From: Hyphomicrobiaceae bacterium
Lineage (GTDB): Bacteria; Pseudomonadota; Alphaproteobacteria; Rhizobiales; Methyloligellaceae
NCBI GenBank assembly: GCA_028066055.1
Contig: JALCBY010000001.1
Location: 232,551-296,550, forward strand
Length of the DNA stretch: 64,000 nucleotides
Direction of reading: 5' to 3'
Below are positions 1 through 8,997 of this stretch, one piece after another. A model generated the notes under the pieces. That model ran no database searches, was not told the DNA's origin, and saw only the letters and a list, made by a program, of their open reading frames with translations. Positions within the stretch are counted from its first letter, which is position 1. Every line of letters begins with the position of its first letter. The translations under genes and the position numbers were made by a program.

Positions 1-48
1 ACGAAGGACAACGGATCCGCCGATTCCCGATCGCGCAGCTTTCGGGAC

Positions 49-1557
49 GTGCGCGAGAACCTCGCCTACAAACCGGAAACAAAGCCCGGGTTCGAGTATG
101 AGCTGCTGCTCATGTTCGTTCAAAACGAGTTGAGCGCGGCTCTTGCGATTCCACTCCTTGCCATTGTCGTCGCGATGGCGTCCATGTTCTGGTCTCCCGC
201 GAGTGAACTGATTTTCTGGCTCTCCACGGTTTTTGTTTCCAAGGGCATTCTGCTGGCCATGTGCCGCCGGTTCACGAAACTGCCGCGTTCACAGGTAAAT
301 GTCCGGCAGTGGCGTTCAAAGTTCGTCGCGGCCGAATTCCTTTACGGGATGACCTGGGCCAGCGTTGTATTCGTCAGTGTCTACAGCACTGACCAGTCTC
401 CATACATATTCCTGTTTGCATGCCTGACAGTCGTCATCGCGATGCGAATGATGTTCGCTTCCACCGTTATGCCGATTGTGTATGTCGGAACCATTCCACT
501 GACGGCCGCGCTGGTTGTGCGGTTTGCCATGCTCGATACACCCTTTTACTGGGCAATGGCCGCTTTGGCCGTTGGTGTTCATATATATTTTATCTTTATT
601 TTAAATGGCTTGCATTCGACAGTTATGACTATGCTCGAATATCGGGCCGAAAAGGAACTGCTGATTGCCGAGCTTGAGCAGTCGAAGTCGATTTCCGACG
701 AAGCACGGCGGCGCGCCGAATCCGCGAATATCGCCAAATCCCGGTTTCTTGCCACGATGAGCCATGAATTGCGCACGCCGTTGAATGCAATTCTGGGATT
801 CTCCGAGGTGATGAAATCCGAAATTCTCGGACCGCACAGCAACCCCACCTACAGGGAGTATGCGAGCGATATTCATGAGAGTGGCGAACATCTGCTGAAC
901 CTGATCAACGAGATCCTCGATCTGTCGCGCATCGAGGCGGGCCGCTACGAGCTTCAGGAAGAACCGATCGGGCTGGCCGACGTGGCCGAAGACTGTCAGC
1001 GGTTGCTGAAACTGCGCGCGGAGAAGAAGGGTTTGAGGATCATTGAGAATGTCCAGCCGGGACTGGCGAAACTCTGGGTCGACGAGCGGGCAATACGGCA
1101 GGTCTGCCTGAACCTGCTCTCCAACGCGATCAAATTCACGCCTTCAGAAGGGGCTATCTCGATCACGGTCGGTGCGACTCAGTCAGGCGGCCAGTTTCTG
1201 AGTATCAACGATACGGGGCCCGGCATCCCCGAAGACGAGATTCCCCGAGTCCTCACGAACTTCGGACAGGGTTCACTCGCACACCAAACGGCGGAAGGCG
1301 GCACCGGCCTTGGCCTGCCGATTGTCATGGGACTGGTCGAATTGCATGGCGGAACCTTTGATATCAAGAGCAGGCTCCGCCAGGGCACTCTTGTAACCGT
1401 GACGTTCCCTCCCGAACGGGTCATGCAGACGCTCCCGCGCATGGCAGAACCCGGTGAGGTAAAGCCGGCATCCGCAAACGGACACCCTCCGAACGATCCT
1501 CAATCAGGGTGGCGAAAACGGCATAACACCGCACATCTTCAGCGCCACACCGCGTAG
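49..1557 (+). CDS. Membrane-bound sensor histidine kinase
   Basis: Predicted autophosphorylating sensor kinase of a two-component system in the inner membrane. The first 190 residues hold several hydrophobic segments, likely five or six helices. A short coiled linker follows, then a HisKA domain with the H-box SHELRTPLNAILGFSE near residues 240-255. The C-terminal HATPase domain has an N-box (NLLSNAIKF), a G1 box (DTGPGIP) and a G2 box (GTGLGLPIV). All catalytic motifs are present, so it should be active. The H-box and cell-cycle-style architecture resemble the DivJ/PleC type, but that assignment is inference. The GTG at 49 is the first start visible and the gene could begin upstream of the window. 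No response regulator gene is adjacent. The last 40 residues after the ATPase are low complexity. Confidence 0.9.
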   Translation: MRENLAYKPETKPGFEYELLLMFVQNELSAALAIPLLAIVVAMASMFWSPASELIFWLSTVFVSKGILLAMCRRFTKLPRSQVNVRQWRSKFVAAEFLYGMTWASVVFVSVYSTDQSPYIFLFACLTVVIAMRMMFASTVMPIVYVGTIPLTAALVVRFAMLDTPFYWAMAALAVGVHIYFIFILNGLHSTVMTMLEYRAEKELLIAELEQSKSISDEARRRAESANIAKSRFLATMSHELRTPLNAILGFSEVMKSEILGPHSNPTYREYASDIHESGEHLLNLINEILDLSRIEAGRYELQEEPIGLADVAEDCQRLLKLRAEKKGLRIIENVQPGLAKLWVDERAIRQVCLNLLSNAIKFTPSEGAISITVGATQSGGQFLSINDTGPGIPEDEIPRVLTNFGQGSLAHQTAEGGTGLGLPIVMGLVELHGGTFDIKSRLRQGTLVTVTFPPERVMQTLPRMAEPGEVKPASANGHPPNDPQSGWRKRHNTAHLQRHTA

Positions 1558-1673
1558 TGCGCTGGATTACGCTTTGTCCATGATGATTGTTTTGTAACGT
1601 CTGCTTCCTAAATAGATGGGATGAAGACTCGTTCACAGCGCGGAAACGCGTGCGGCAACGAGGCAAAGGTCAC

Positions 1674-2378
1674 ATGAGCAGCTGGATTGCACTTGGACTG
1701 CTGATCGTTGCCGGCGCCGTCCTTGTCCTGAACAATGATACCGGGACCATCGCCGGTTTCGAACCAGGCGATTTTGCCGGACTTGTCGCCGGTCTTGCCC
1801 TTTTGGTGTTCCTTGGCGGCTCGATGCTCAGCGGTTACCGCGGCCGGTTTACCGGTGCGGTTCGTGATGCCGTGTTCTGGGGCGTGCTCGGCCTCGCGCT
1901 CATCGCAGGATACAGCTATCGCGATCAGGTAATGCCCATCGTTCATCGCATCGGCGGTGAACTCGTTCCCGGCATGCCGGTCGGCGTCGATACGGGAAAT
2001 CCGGATACGATCGGGGTTCGCATTCGCAAACAGACCGACGGCCATTTCCTGGCTCACACCCGCACGAACGGCGCAAGAGTGGACATGATCGTCGATACCG
2101 GCGCCTCGACGGTCGTTTTGCGCCCGTCAGACGCCAAAAAAGCCGGCATAGACGTTTCAGGACTCACATACTCCGTTCCTGTCCGAACGGCGAACGGTAC
2201 GGCCCTCGCTGCGCGCGTTAGGCTTAACAATGTGTCAATCGGCTCGGTCACCGTCGACAATGTCGAGGCGCTGATCACCAAACCCGGCGCTCTTCATGAA
2301 AGCCTTCTCGGTATGAGTTTTTTAAGCCGTTTACGCTCTTATGAGTTCTCAGGAGATTTCCTGACACTGCGCAGTTAG
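1674..2378 (+). CDS. Retropepsin-like aspartic protease, membrane-anchored (copy 1)
   Basis: Clan AA aspartic protease of the TIGR02281 type, 234 aa. Three hydrophobic segments fill the first 85 residues, so the protease domain should be anchored in the membrane and face the periplasm. The catalytic motif IVDTGAST lies in the middle of the protein, followed by an LLGMSFLSRL stretch near the C-terminus that matches the family's second conserved block. The start at 1674 is chosen because it begins directly with a hydrophobic anchor (MSSWIALGLLI); an in-frame upstream start at 1587 would add a non-hydrophobic tail. A second gene of the same family follows 54 bases downstream on the same strand. 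Single-domain proteases of this type are expected to dimerise. The substrate is unknown. Confidence 0.82.
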   Translation: MSSWIALGLLIVAGAVLVLNNDTGTIAGFEPGDFAGLVAGLALLVFLGGSMLSGYRGRFTGAVRDAVFWGVLGLALIAGYSYRDQVMPIVHRIGGELVPGMPVGVDTGNPDTIGVRIRKQTDGHFLAHTRTNGARVDMIVDTGASTVVLRPSDAKKAGIDVSGLTYSVPVRTANGTALAARVRLNNVSIGSVTVDNVEALITKPGALHESLLGMSFLSRLRSYEFSGDFLTLRS

Positions 2379-2432
2379 TTTTCTTGCGTCAGAAAACTGG
2401 TTGCTCAGGTCTTCTCCCGGGGGTTCGTGCAT

Positions 2433-2993
2433 ATGGCGTATAGTTCGGGCGTAAAAACCTTCTTGCGTGAAGCGGCGTCGTGGGGGTCGGTGATCGCAAT
2501 CGGATTCGGTTGTGTCTACTTCTACGACGATTTGCGCAGCCTCATGACACGGACGATTTCGACCGTTACCGATCATTCCGCCGTGGCCGTTCAAGATCCG
2601 GTATCGAACGAAAACGGGTTCGAGCGGTCCGTCACGCTCAAAGCAGACGGTCGGGGCCACTTTCTCACTCGCGCCTACATCAACGGCCGTCCGATTGTCG
2701 TGATGGTCGATACCGGCGCGACGAAGGTCGCGCTGAGCTATGAGGACGCCGACCGGTTGGGACTCCGGCCAACCGAAAAGGACTTTACCCTCAGAGCAAA
2801 CACAGCGAACGGGATCGCTCGCGGCGCGCCTGTCAATATCGGCAGCGTCAGAATTGGCGACGTCGAGGTTAAAAATCTTCGCGGGTCCATTTCCGAACCC
2901 GGTACGATGAGCATCACATTGCTGGGCATGGAGTTCATCCGCAGGCTGGAGCGGTTCGAGATGCGCGGGCGTGAGTTGACTCTGGTGGAGTAA
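2433..2993 (+). CDS. Retropepsin-like aspartic protease, membrane-anchored (copy 2)
   Basis: Second TIGR02281-type aspartic protease, 186 aa, with one N-terminal membrane anchor (about residues 12-30) and the catalytic motif MVDTGATKVAL. The C-terminal LLGMEFIRRLERFEM block matches copy 1. The two proteins share the catalytic core but differ in the membrane part: copy 1 has about three helices and copy 2 has one. This suggests an old tandem duplication or a hetero-dimer pair. The ATG at 2433 is preferred over a GTG two codons upstream. Both copies probably form an operon, and the phosphomannomutase gene follows after 89 bases. Confidence 0.82.
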   Translation: MAYSSGVKTFLREAASWGSVIAIGFGCVYFYDDLRSLMTRTISTVTDHSAVAVQDPVSNENGFERSVTLKADGRGHFLTRAYINGRPIVVMVDTGATKVALSYEDADRLGLRPTEKDFTLRANTANGIARGAPVNIGSVRIGDVEVKNLRGSISEPGTMSITLLGMEFIRRLERFEMRGRELTLVE

Positions 2994-3082
2994 CACCGTC
3001 GCCGGGCAGCTCATTGTCGATTGTTGGCCTGCATCTATTCAGTTATCTAGCAGACTTGAGTCCCTTGAAAGGCACTGAGGCC

Positions 3083-4582
3083 ATGTTTCCCAAGCCGCGT
3101 ACCGACCTGACACCCAATTCCGCCGATTTCGAAAGGCTGCCCTTTATCAAGCCGACCGGGTTTCGCGAATATGACGCTCGCTGGCTTTACCCGGAAGAAA
3201 TCAATCTCATGGGGTTGCAGGCCATCGGCCTGGGTCTTGCCGAATTGTTCCGGAGGCGCGGCGTGCCCCTCCGCATTGTGACGGGCCACGACTACCGGTC
3301 CTATTCAGCATCCATCAAGCAGTCCCTCATGTCCGGTATGCTGGCCGGCGGCATGGAGGTGCACGATATCGGGCTCGCGCTCTCGCCGATGGCCTACTTC
3401 GCGCAGTTCGATCTGGATATCGAAGGGGTCGCCATGGTGACCGCCAGCCACAATGACAATGGCTGGACAGGCATCAAGATGGGGCTTGCCCGCCCCCTCA
3501 CCTTCGGACCGGAAGAAGTGACGGAACTGAAGGAGATCGTCTTCGCGGCGGCGTTCGATGCGCCGGGCGGAGGCTCTTACAAGTTTCACCCGGAAGTGCG
3601 CGAGCACTATGTTGCCGACCTCACAAACCGGGAAAAATTGAAACGTAAATTGAAAGTGGTCGCAGCGTGTGGAAACGGTACGGCGGGTGAATTCGCGCCC
3701 CAGGTGCTGCAGGCGATCGGGTGCGATGTCACGCCCCTGCATTGCGATCTCGATCACAGCTTTCCGAACTACAACCCGAATCCCGAAGATATGAAAATGC
3801 TGGACGCCCTGCGCGACGCCGTTCTCGCCTCAGATGCAGATGTGGGCCTTGCGTTCGATGGCGATGGCGACCGCTGCGGCGTCGTCGACAATGAGGGGAA
3901 CGCCATTTTTGCCGACAAGATCGGCGTCATGCTCGCGCGCGACATTTCAGCGAGGCATTCACAAGCCAAGTTCGTGGCAGACGTCAAATCGACCGGTCTC
4001 TTTCTCACGGATCCGGTGCTGGCCCGGAACGGCGCTGTCTGCAGCTACTGGAAGACCGGGCATTCTTATATGAAGCGCTACAGCCATGAAACGGGCGCGC
4101 TCGTCGGATTCGAAAAGTCCGGTCATTTTTTCTTCAATCCGCCGCTCGGGCGCGGATATGACGATGGTCTGGTCGCCGCACTGGCCGTCTGCGACATGCT
4201 CGAGCATGCGGGCGACCGGTCGATCGCGGATTTGCAGCGCGCGCTGCCCCAGACCTGGCAATCGCCAACCATGTCTCCTCATTGTGCCGACGAGATCAAA
4301 TATGACGTCGTCGAGCGCGCCGTCGCGCATTTTTCCGATGTGGCATCGAATGGCGGCCAGCTCGCCGGACAGGAGGTTCGCGACCTGATCACGGTGAATG
4401 GCATCCGCATCGTGCTGGAGGACGGAACCTGGGGCCTGCTGCGCGCATCGTCAAACAAGCCCGAGCTTGTGGTTGTGGTTGAAAGCCCCACATCGGAGCA
4501 GAACATGCGGGCGATCTTCGCCGAGATCGACAATTATCTCTCCGACCAGCCCGAAGTCGGCGAGTACAACCAGAAAATCTGA
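3083..4582 (+). CDS. Phosphomannomutase/phosphoglucomutase
   Basis: Alpha-D-phosphohexomutase that interconverts hexose 6-phosphate and 1-phosphate, supplying GDP-mannose or UDP-glucose for surface polysaccharides in the cytoplasm. The family signatures are all visible: the phosphoserine loop TASHNDNGWTG near residue 122, the Mg-binding loop DGDGDRCG near residue 260, and the sugar-specificity loop EKSGH near residue 343. The ATG at 3083 gives 499 aa, the usual length for the rhizobial ManB/NoeK-like group; an upstream start at 3014 would add 23 poorly conserved residues. Whether it prefers mannose or glucose cannot be read from the sequence. No other sugar-nucleotide gene is adjacent. Confidence 0.92.
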   Translation: MFPKPRTDLTPNSADFERLPFIKPTGFREYDARWLYPEEINLMGLQAIGLGLAELFRRRGVPLRIVTGHDYRSYSASIKQSLMSGMLAGGMEVHDIGLALSPMAYFAQFDLDIEGVAMVTASHNDNGWTGIKMGLARPLTFGPEEVTELKEIVFAAAFDAPGGGSYKFHPEVREHYVADLTNREKLKRKLKVVAACGNGTAGEFAPQVLQAIGCDVTPLHCDLDHSFPNYNPNPEDMKMLDALRDAVLASDADVGLAFDGDGDRCGVVDNEGNAIFADKIGVMLARDISARHSQAKFVADVKSTGLFLTDPVLARNGAVCSYWKTGHSYMKRYSHETGALVGFEKSGHFFFNPPLGRGYDDGLVAALAVCDMLEHAGDRSIADLQRALPQTWQSPTMSPHCADEIKYDVVERAVAHFSDVASNGGQLAGQEVRDLITVNGIRIVLEDGTWGLLRASSNKPELVVVVESPTSEQNMRAIFAEIDNYLSDQPEVGEYNQKI

Positions 4583-4739
4583 GCCACCGTTAGGCGGTTC
4601 AACGGCATTGCAGACCTCCGGCGTGCTCGTGTCGCTGGTCGCGTTTGCGGACTGCGGCCAGCCGCGTGGAGCTGGCATGACCCATATCTGACCTCATGCG
4701 TGAAATCACAATCAACCAACACCATATGGACAGGAGGGG

Positions 4740-4758
4740 CCTAGGTTTCGTACCTAGG
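4740..4758. promoter_or_regulatory. Perfect 7-bp inverted repeat upstream of the DUF2062 gene
   Basis: CCTAGGT and ACCTAGG flank a five-base loop (TTCGT). The repeat sits 80 bases before the DUF2062 start inside a gene-free stretch (4583-4837). It could be an operator or a small hairpin; there is no T-run, so a terminator is less likely. Confidence 0.4.
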
Positions 4759-4837
4759 AAGGTGCTGTTAGGCAAAAGTTGAGACTGTCTGGGCTTTAAT
4801 CGTCTAGATTGCATTTTCAAGGCAGGTATAACCGCAC

Positions 4838-5467
4838 ATGACCGTGACGCGTCAATTCAGTATGACCGAAAAGTTCTGGCGCATTGTACGCTATCGCTTG
4901 CACGTCCCCATGATGCGCAACCGGGCAACCCCCGATCACATCGCGCGTGGCGTCATGATCGGAATGATCTGGGCCATGACGCCGTTCTTCGGCTTCCACA
5001 TGGCGCTCGTGTTCATGACCTGGATCGTGGCGACACGCCTGTTCGGCTGGGACTTCTGCCTAGTCAACGGGCTCGCCTGGACATGGACGACCAATCTCCT
5101 GACCATCGTTCCGGCCTATTATCTGTTCTATCTGACCGGACAGATCCTGATGGGCAATTTTTCCGACCCGCTCGGCTACGAGGCATTCAAATCCCTGTTC
5201 GTCGTTTCCGAACATCAGGATGCCGGCATGTTTGCAGCGCTCGCAGCACAGCTCGAAGCACTCTGGCAGCTGTTCGGCATTCCTCTCTTTCTGGGCTCTG
5301 CGGTGTGGGCCGCGCTCAGCGGGTGGGTATCATACAAACTGAGCTACGGTTTCGTGGAGCGCTATCAGGAACACCGTGCCACCAAAATGGCCAAGGCGAA
5401 GAAGCCCAAACGGGGCGCAAACTTCAAACCCCTCCCCTCCGGACCGCAAGGCGAACAGAAAGCGTAA
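4838..5467 (+). CDS. DUF2062 membrane protein
   Basis: Small inner-membrane protein of the DUF2062 family, 209 aa. The region ARGVMIGMIWAMTPFFGFHM (about residues 32-51) is the family hallmark, followed by two or three more hydrophobic helices up to residue 170. The C-terminus is Lys-rich and probably cytoplasmic (KMAKAKKPKRG). The molecular function of the family is not established. It is convergent with the TauE/SafE gene, with only 15 bases between the two stops. Confidence 0.8.
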   Translation: MTVTRQFSMTEKFWRIVRYRLHVPMMRNRATPDHIARGVMIGMIWAMTPFFGFHMALVFMTWIVATRLFGWDFCLVNGLAWTWTTNLLTIVPAYYLFYLTGQILMGNFSDPLGYEAFKSLFVVSEHQDAGMFAALAAQLEALWQLFGIPLFLGSAVWAALSGWVSYKLSYGFVERYQEHRATKMAKAKKPKRGANFKPLPSGPQGEQKA

Positions 5468-5482
5468 CGCAAAACGTCCGAC

Positions 5483-6310
5483 CTACAGCAGCGTTGCAAA
5501 GAAACGCACCGCAATGATTGCAAGAAACGTTGCGAAGGCGCGCTCGAGATTCCGCCGTGAAATGCCATGCGCGAGCCGCACGCCGAGCGGCGCGGCCAGG
5601 ACACTCACAGGTACGATGACGAGCACGCTGAGCATGCTCACATACCCCAGCGAACCCGGCGGCGTGCCGGCAACGCCCCAACCGGCCCAGATGAACCCAA
5701 GCGTTCCGGGAATGGCGATGAGAGGTCCGAAGCCCGACGATGTCGCAACGGCCTGATGGATCGATCGCCCATACAGGGTCATCATCATGGTTATGAAGGC
5801 GCCGCCGCCAATGCTCATCAGCGTGGAGATTGCGCCCACGAACAGGCCATAGACGGATCGCCACGGATTGCCGGGGATTGCATCCCCCAGCTTCCAGCTC
5901 TCACGGCCGAAAAACAGCTTGAGCGACATGAAGGTCGCCGAACCCGCCCAGATCGCCGTGAGTATCTCGTTGTTGGAATAGCGCGCCACGACGGCGCCTA
6001 TCACGACACCGACAACGACGGAAACCGACATCGAGCGGATGATGTCCATGTCCACCGCCCCCTTCGCCCTGTGTGAAAGGAACGACCGCAGCGATGTCGG
6101 CAGGATGACCGCCAGTGACGTGCCGACGCACATATGCATACGCACTGCCTCATCCACCCCCACGGCGGAGAACAACTCATAGAGGATCGGCACCATAACG
6201 CCGCCACCGCCAATGCCCAGCAGACCGGCAAGCACGCCCATGATGAACCCGCCGCCCAGCATCAGTGCAAGCAACCAGACGATCTCGCCCGTTGGCAATC
6301 CGAATTCCAT
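5483..6310 (-). CDS. TauE/SafE (TSUP) family sulfite or organic anion permease
   Basis: Membrane permease of the TSUP family with about eight hydrophobic helices and the two glycine-rich repeats typical of the fold: GLLGIGGGGVMVPIL near residue 30 and MSIGGGAFITMMM near residue 170. Members export or import sulfite, sulfoacetate or other organosulfur anions; the substrate here is not evident. The start at 6310 gives 275 aa and begins in the usual periplasmic-helix manner; a start at 6373 would add 21 Arg/Cys-rich residues. It lies 25 bases downstream of dusA on the same strand and may be co-transcribed with it, so the accessory insertion in dusA could also affect its expression. Confidence 0.88.
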   Translation of the reverse strand: MEFGLPTGEIVWLLALMLGGGFIMGVLAGLLGIGGGGVMVPILYELFSAVGVDEAVRMHMCVGTSLAVILPTSLRSFLSHRAKGAVDMDIIRSMSVSVVVGVVIGAVVARYSNNEILTAIWAGSATFMSLKLFFGRESWKLGDAIPGNPWRSVYGLFVGAISTLMSIGGGAFITMMMTLYGRSIHQAVATSSGFGPLIAIPGTLGFIWAGWGVAGTPPGSLGYVSMLSVLVIVPVSVLAAPLGVRLAHGISRRNLERAFATFLAIIAVRFFATLL

Positions 6311-6335
6311 GGAGATTCCCCAGAGTGCCCGGCGG

Positions 6336-7307
6336 CTATTCAGCCGCCACCGGTGACACATGCATACGCGCATCGCGGAGCGCCGCCAAGGACTCTTTCA
6401 GCACGTCAATCCCGGCGTCCGGCCGGGTGCTCCGTTCGCTCAGCATACGGCGGAACGTGCGGGCACCGGGTTCGCCGTGATAGAGGCCGAGGATATGCCG
6501 GGTCAGGTGATGAAGACGTGTTCCGCGGGCAAACTCACGCTCGGCATAGACAATGTAGCGTTCGAGGACATCGTCGCGGCTCGGCCGCCGTTTTCCGATT
6601 TCACCGAAGATCGCCTCGTCCACGTCCGCAAGCAGATAGGGATTGTGATAGGCGGCCCGGCCCATCATGACACCATCCACGTGCGCAAGATGCCTTTGTG
6701 CCTCGGCGAGCGTCTCGATGCCACCATTGATGCAGATTTCGAGGTCCGGGTTATCCGCCTTCAGCCGGTGAACCCGGTCATGGTCGAGCGGCGGCACGGT
6801 GCGGTTCTCTTTGGGACTCAGGCCCTTGAGCCACGCCTTGCGCGCATGCACGATGAATGTACGGCAGCCGGCAGCCGCCATCTTGGACACGAACCGGTCC
6901 AACCCGGTTTCGACATCCTGATCGTCGATGCCGATGCGGCATTTTACCGTTACAGGCAAGCTCACTACGGAGCACATCGCCTCGACACACCGCGCCACGA
7001 GATCCGGTTCCGCCATGAGACAGGCACCGAAGCGCCCGGATTGTACGCGGTCCGACGGGCAGCCGATGTTGAGATTGATTTCGCGGTACCCGAATTCTTC
7101 GCCGATCCGCGCCGCCTCGCCGAGAAGCGCGGGATCGCTGCCACCCACCTGCAATGCCACGGGTTGCTCCGCAGGATCGAACCCGAGAAGCCTGTCCCTG
7201 TCCCCGTGAACCACGGCCGCCGCCGTCACCATTTCCGTATAAAGCAGCACCCTCGCCGAAATCAGCCGCATGAAATAGCGGCAATGACGGTCCGTCCACT
7301 CCATCAT
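6336..7307 (-). CDS. dusA: tRNA-dihydrouridine synthase A, 5' end replaced by an integrated element
   Basis: FMN-dependent reduction of specific D-loop uridines in tRNA to dihydrouridine. The TIM-barrel motifs are intact: MEWTDRHCRYF at the N-terminus, ALQVGGSDP, the catalytic-cysteine motif LNIGCPSDRVQSGRFGACLM, and the phosphate-binding INGGIET / GRAAYHNP. The first recognised start is at 7307, but intact DusA proteins begin about 10-20 residues earlier with an RFSVAP-type first strand. Upstream of 7307 the frame stays open for 20 codons and encodes RFCTAP just before MMEW, so the element has restored most of that strand. No ATG, GTG or TTG is available there. A CTG at 7341-7343 lies about eight bases after an AGGGA sequence and is a possible start. 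The chromosomal gene is therefore a hybrid; activity is uncertain. Confidence 0.88.
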   Translation of the reverse strand: MMEWTDRHCRYFMRLISARVLLYTEMVTAAAVVHGDRDRLLGFDPAEQPVALQVGGSDPALLGEAARIGEEFGYREINLNIGCPSDRVQSGRFGACLMAEPDLVARCVEAMCSVVSLPVTVKCRIGIDDQDVETGLDRFVSKMAAAGCRTFIVHARKAWLKGLSPKENRTVPPLDHDRVHRLKADNPDLEICINGGIETLAEAQRHLAHVDGVMMGRAAYHNPYLLADVDEAIFGEIGKRRPSRDDVLERYIVYAEREFARGTRLHHLTRHILGLYHGEPGARTFRRMLSERSTRPDAGIDVLKESLAALRDARMHVSPVAAE

Positions 7308-7310
7308 AGG
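7293..7310. other. Left attachment core inside dusA (attL-like)
   Basis: The 18-base core CGTCCACTCCATCATAGG is identical to 63672-63689 and has two mismatches to 46792-46809. On the minus strand it encodes the conserved DusA peptide PMMEWT. The integrase start is 150 bases to its right, with an arm-like repeat at 7434-7459. Confidence 0.75.
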
Positions 7311-7433
7311 GGCCGTGCAGAATCTATGTGATTGATATTTCAGAGTTTTTTCCCTATAATCAACGAACTAAATGAGAACGCTCATTCCTCAGATTGGACA
7401 AAATTGCACACGTTTGTACCTGTTTTGATCTCT

Positions 7434-7459
7434 AGGTGCACACAAATCGCACACGAAAA
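7434..7459 (+). repeat. Arm-type repeat upstream of the integrase
   Basis: The motif AGGTGCACACAAATCGCACA followed by CGAAAA resembles the arm repeats at 46917-46942 and 63797-63822, and more weakly those at 46738 and 63618. Its fixed distance from the dusA core (about 110-125 bases at each site) suggests an integrase arm-binding site. It lies directly in front of the integrase ATG, so integrase binding could also repress its own gene. Confidence 0.5.
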
Positions 7460-8521
7460 ATGGCAACCTTCTCCAAGCTCCGTTCTGGTAACTGGCGCGC
7501 CCAAGTTAGGCGCAAGGGACGCTATGCGTCGCAGACATTCAAGCGTCGGCGCGACGCTGAAACATGGGCCTTGGAAACAGAGCGCCGCGTCGATCGCGGA
7601 GAAAGCATCTCGTCCACACGACCGGATCACATAAAGACATTTGCGGACCTGATCGATCTCCATATCGCCGACATGCATGAAGTCAAGAAACCACTTCGCC
7701 GGTCCAAAGCATATTCGTTGCACAAACTCAAGACGCACCTCGGCACATCTGACTTCAACAATCTCAATCGACAAAACCTAATCGACTATGGCCGCTTTCG
7801 CGCCAAGGAAGGCGCGGGTCCTGTGACGCTCGGATCAGAGCTGTCTTATATCAACACCATCATCACGCATGCGGCTGCAGTTCACGGGATTTCCGTCTCA
7901 AAGGAGCCGGTTGACTTCGCACGCGTCGCGCTGAGGAGATTGGGCCTGGTTGGACGCGGTATCGAGCGCGACCGCCGCCCGACGCAGTCAGAGCTCGATG
8001 CCATCTTTGAATTCTTCGAAGGGAACGCCCGTCAGCACATTCCGGTTGCCCGTATTGTTCAATTCGCAGTCGCAACAGCCATGCGCCAAGCAGAGATTTG
8101 TCGAATTCGCTGGGCAGACGTGGATGAGCGAAGACGAACCGTCATAGTGAGGGACCGAAAGGATCCTCAGAAAAAGGACGGCAATCATCAACGCGTCCCG
8201 CTTCTGGATTTAACCGGCTACGACGCATGGGCATTGCTGCAAGAGCAGAAGCGCGTGTCCCACAACCACGAGCTCATATTTCCTTACAATGGACGGTCGG
8301 TCGGCACAGCGTTCCGGCGAGCAACCAGATCCCTCGGCATTGAGGACTTGCATTTTCATGACCTACGACATGAGGCAACAAGCCGCCTCTTCGAAGCAGG
8401 TCTTTCAATTGAGAGGGTCGCACTAGTGACTGGTCACAAAGACTGGAAGATGCTCCGACGCTATACACATCTGAAGCCGGAGATGCTGTTTTCGGATCAG
8501 GAACGATTACGCCCAGCGTGA
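7460..8521 (+). CDS. Tyrosine recombinase/integrase of the dusA element
   Basis: Site-specific recombinase predicted to integrate and excise the element at dusA. It has an N-terminal arm-binding region (residues 1-60, basic), a SAM-like core-binding domain (about 60-165) and a catalytic domain. Catalytic residues visible: the first Arg in ATAMRQAEI near residue 207, HDLRH near 299, GHK near 322 and the nucleophile Tyr in RRYTH near 334. At 353 aa it is full length. The ATG at 7460 is preferred to a GTG at 7436 that would translate through the arm-like repeat. It reads away from dusA. A tRNA-Arg 3' fragment lies 100 bases after its stop. No excisionase gene was recognised. Confidence 0.92.
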   Translation: MATFSKLRSGNWRAQVRRKGRYASQTFKRRRDAETWALETERRVDRGESISSTRPDHIKTFADLIDLHIADMHEVKKPLRRSKAYSLHKLKTHLGTSDFNNLNRQNLIDYGRFRAKEGAGPVTLGSELSYINTIITHAAAVHGISVSKEPVDFARVALRRLGLVGRGIERDRRPTQSELDAIFEFFEGNARQHIPVARIVQFAVATAMRQAEICRIRWADVDERRRTVIVRDRKDPQKKDGNHQRVPLLDLTGYDAWALLQEQKRVSHNHELIFPYNGRSVGTAFRRATRSLGIEDLHFHDLRHEATSRLFEAGLSIERVALVTGHKDWKMLRRYTHLKPEMLFSDQERLRPA

Positions 8522-8623
8522 CGATGACTCGTACAATTACGTGGTCTAGCGCAATAGAGCCGGCGGCTGGCAAATCTGAAGTCGAAAGCCAGTGGGCCAA
8601 ACGCGACCGACATTAGGACTTAC

Positions 8624-8674
8624 GCTGCGCTCCGAAGGCAGAGGTCACACGTTCGAATCGTATCGGGTGCGCCA
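8624..8674 (+). pseudogene. 3' fragment of tRNA-Arg(CCG)
   Basis: The stretch reads as the 3' part of an arginine tRNA from the anticodon arm onward: loop CTCCGAA with anticodon CCG, a variable region, the T-loop GTTCGAATC and the acceptor end CGGGTGCGCCA with encoded CCA. There is no 5' half upstream. The T-stem has one C-A mismatch, so it has drifted. Such fragments are left when an element integrates into a tRNA 3' end, so this is probably a relic attachment site of an older insertion. Confidence 0.72.
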
Positions 8675-8997
8675 ATAAATTCAATGATTTGCGCGACATT
8701 CAAAGACCTTTTGTCGCCTCACAGTCTCCGTTTGGTCTCGTTCTTATATCGAAAATGGGGCTTCCCAAGCCGATCCAAAGCTGATGAAACGAATGGTGCT
8801 GATGAGCTATCGATGGATTTGCAAGCTCGACCTGACTGACCTAGTGCCGAACCATGCGACGTTTTCCAAGAACCGCCAGGCGACGCTGTCGGGCCCGCAA
8901 TCAGACTTGCAGAGGTCGCAAGTCGGTAGAGTATGCCGGCATCCAAATTATACCGGCATTTGCCTGGTGGGCTTGAGGGCCTGTTTTAATGAAGTAC
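8675..8997. other. Gene-free stretch after the tRNA fragment
   Basis: No convincing gene, hairpin or repeat was seen. It separates the tRNA-Arg relic from the 3' end of the sugar-transferase gene. Confidence 0.4.
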
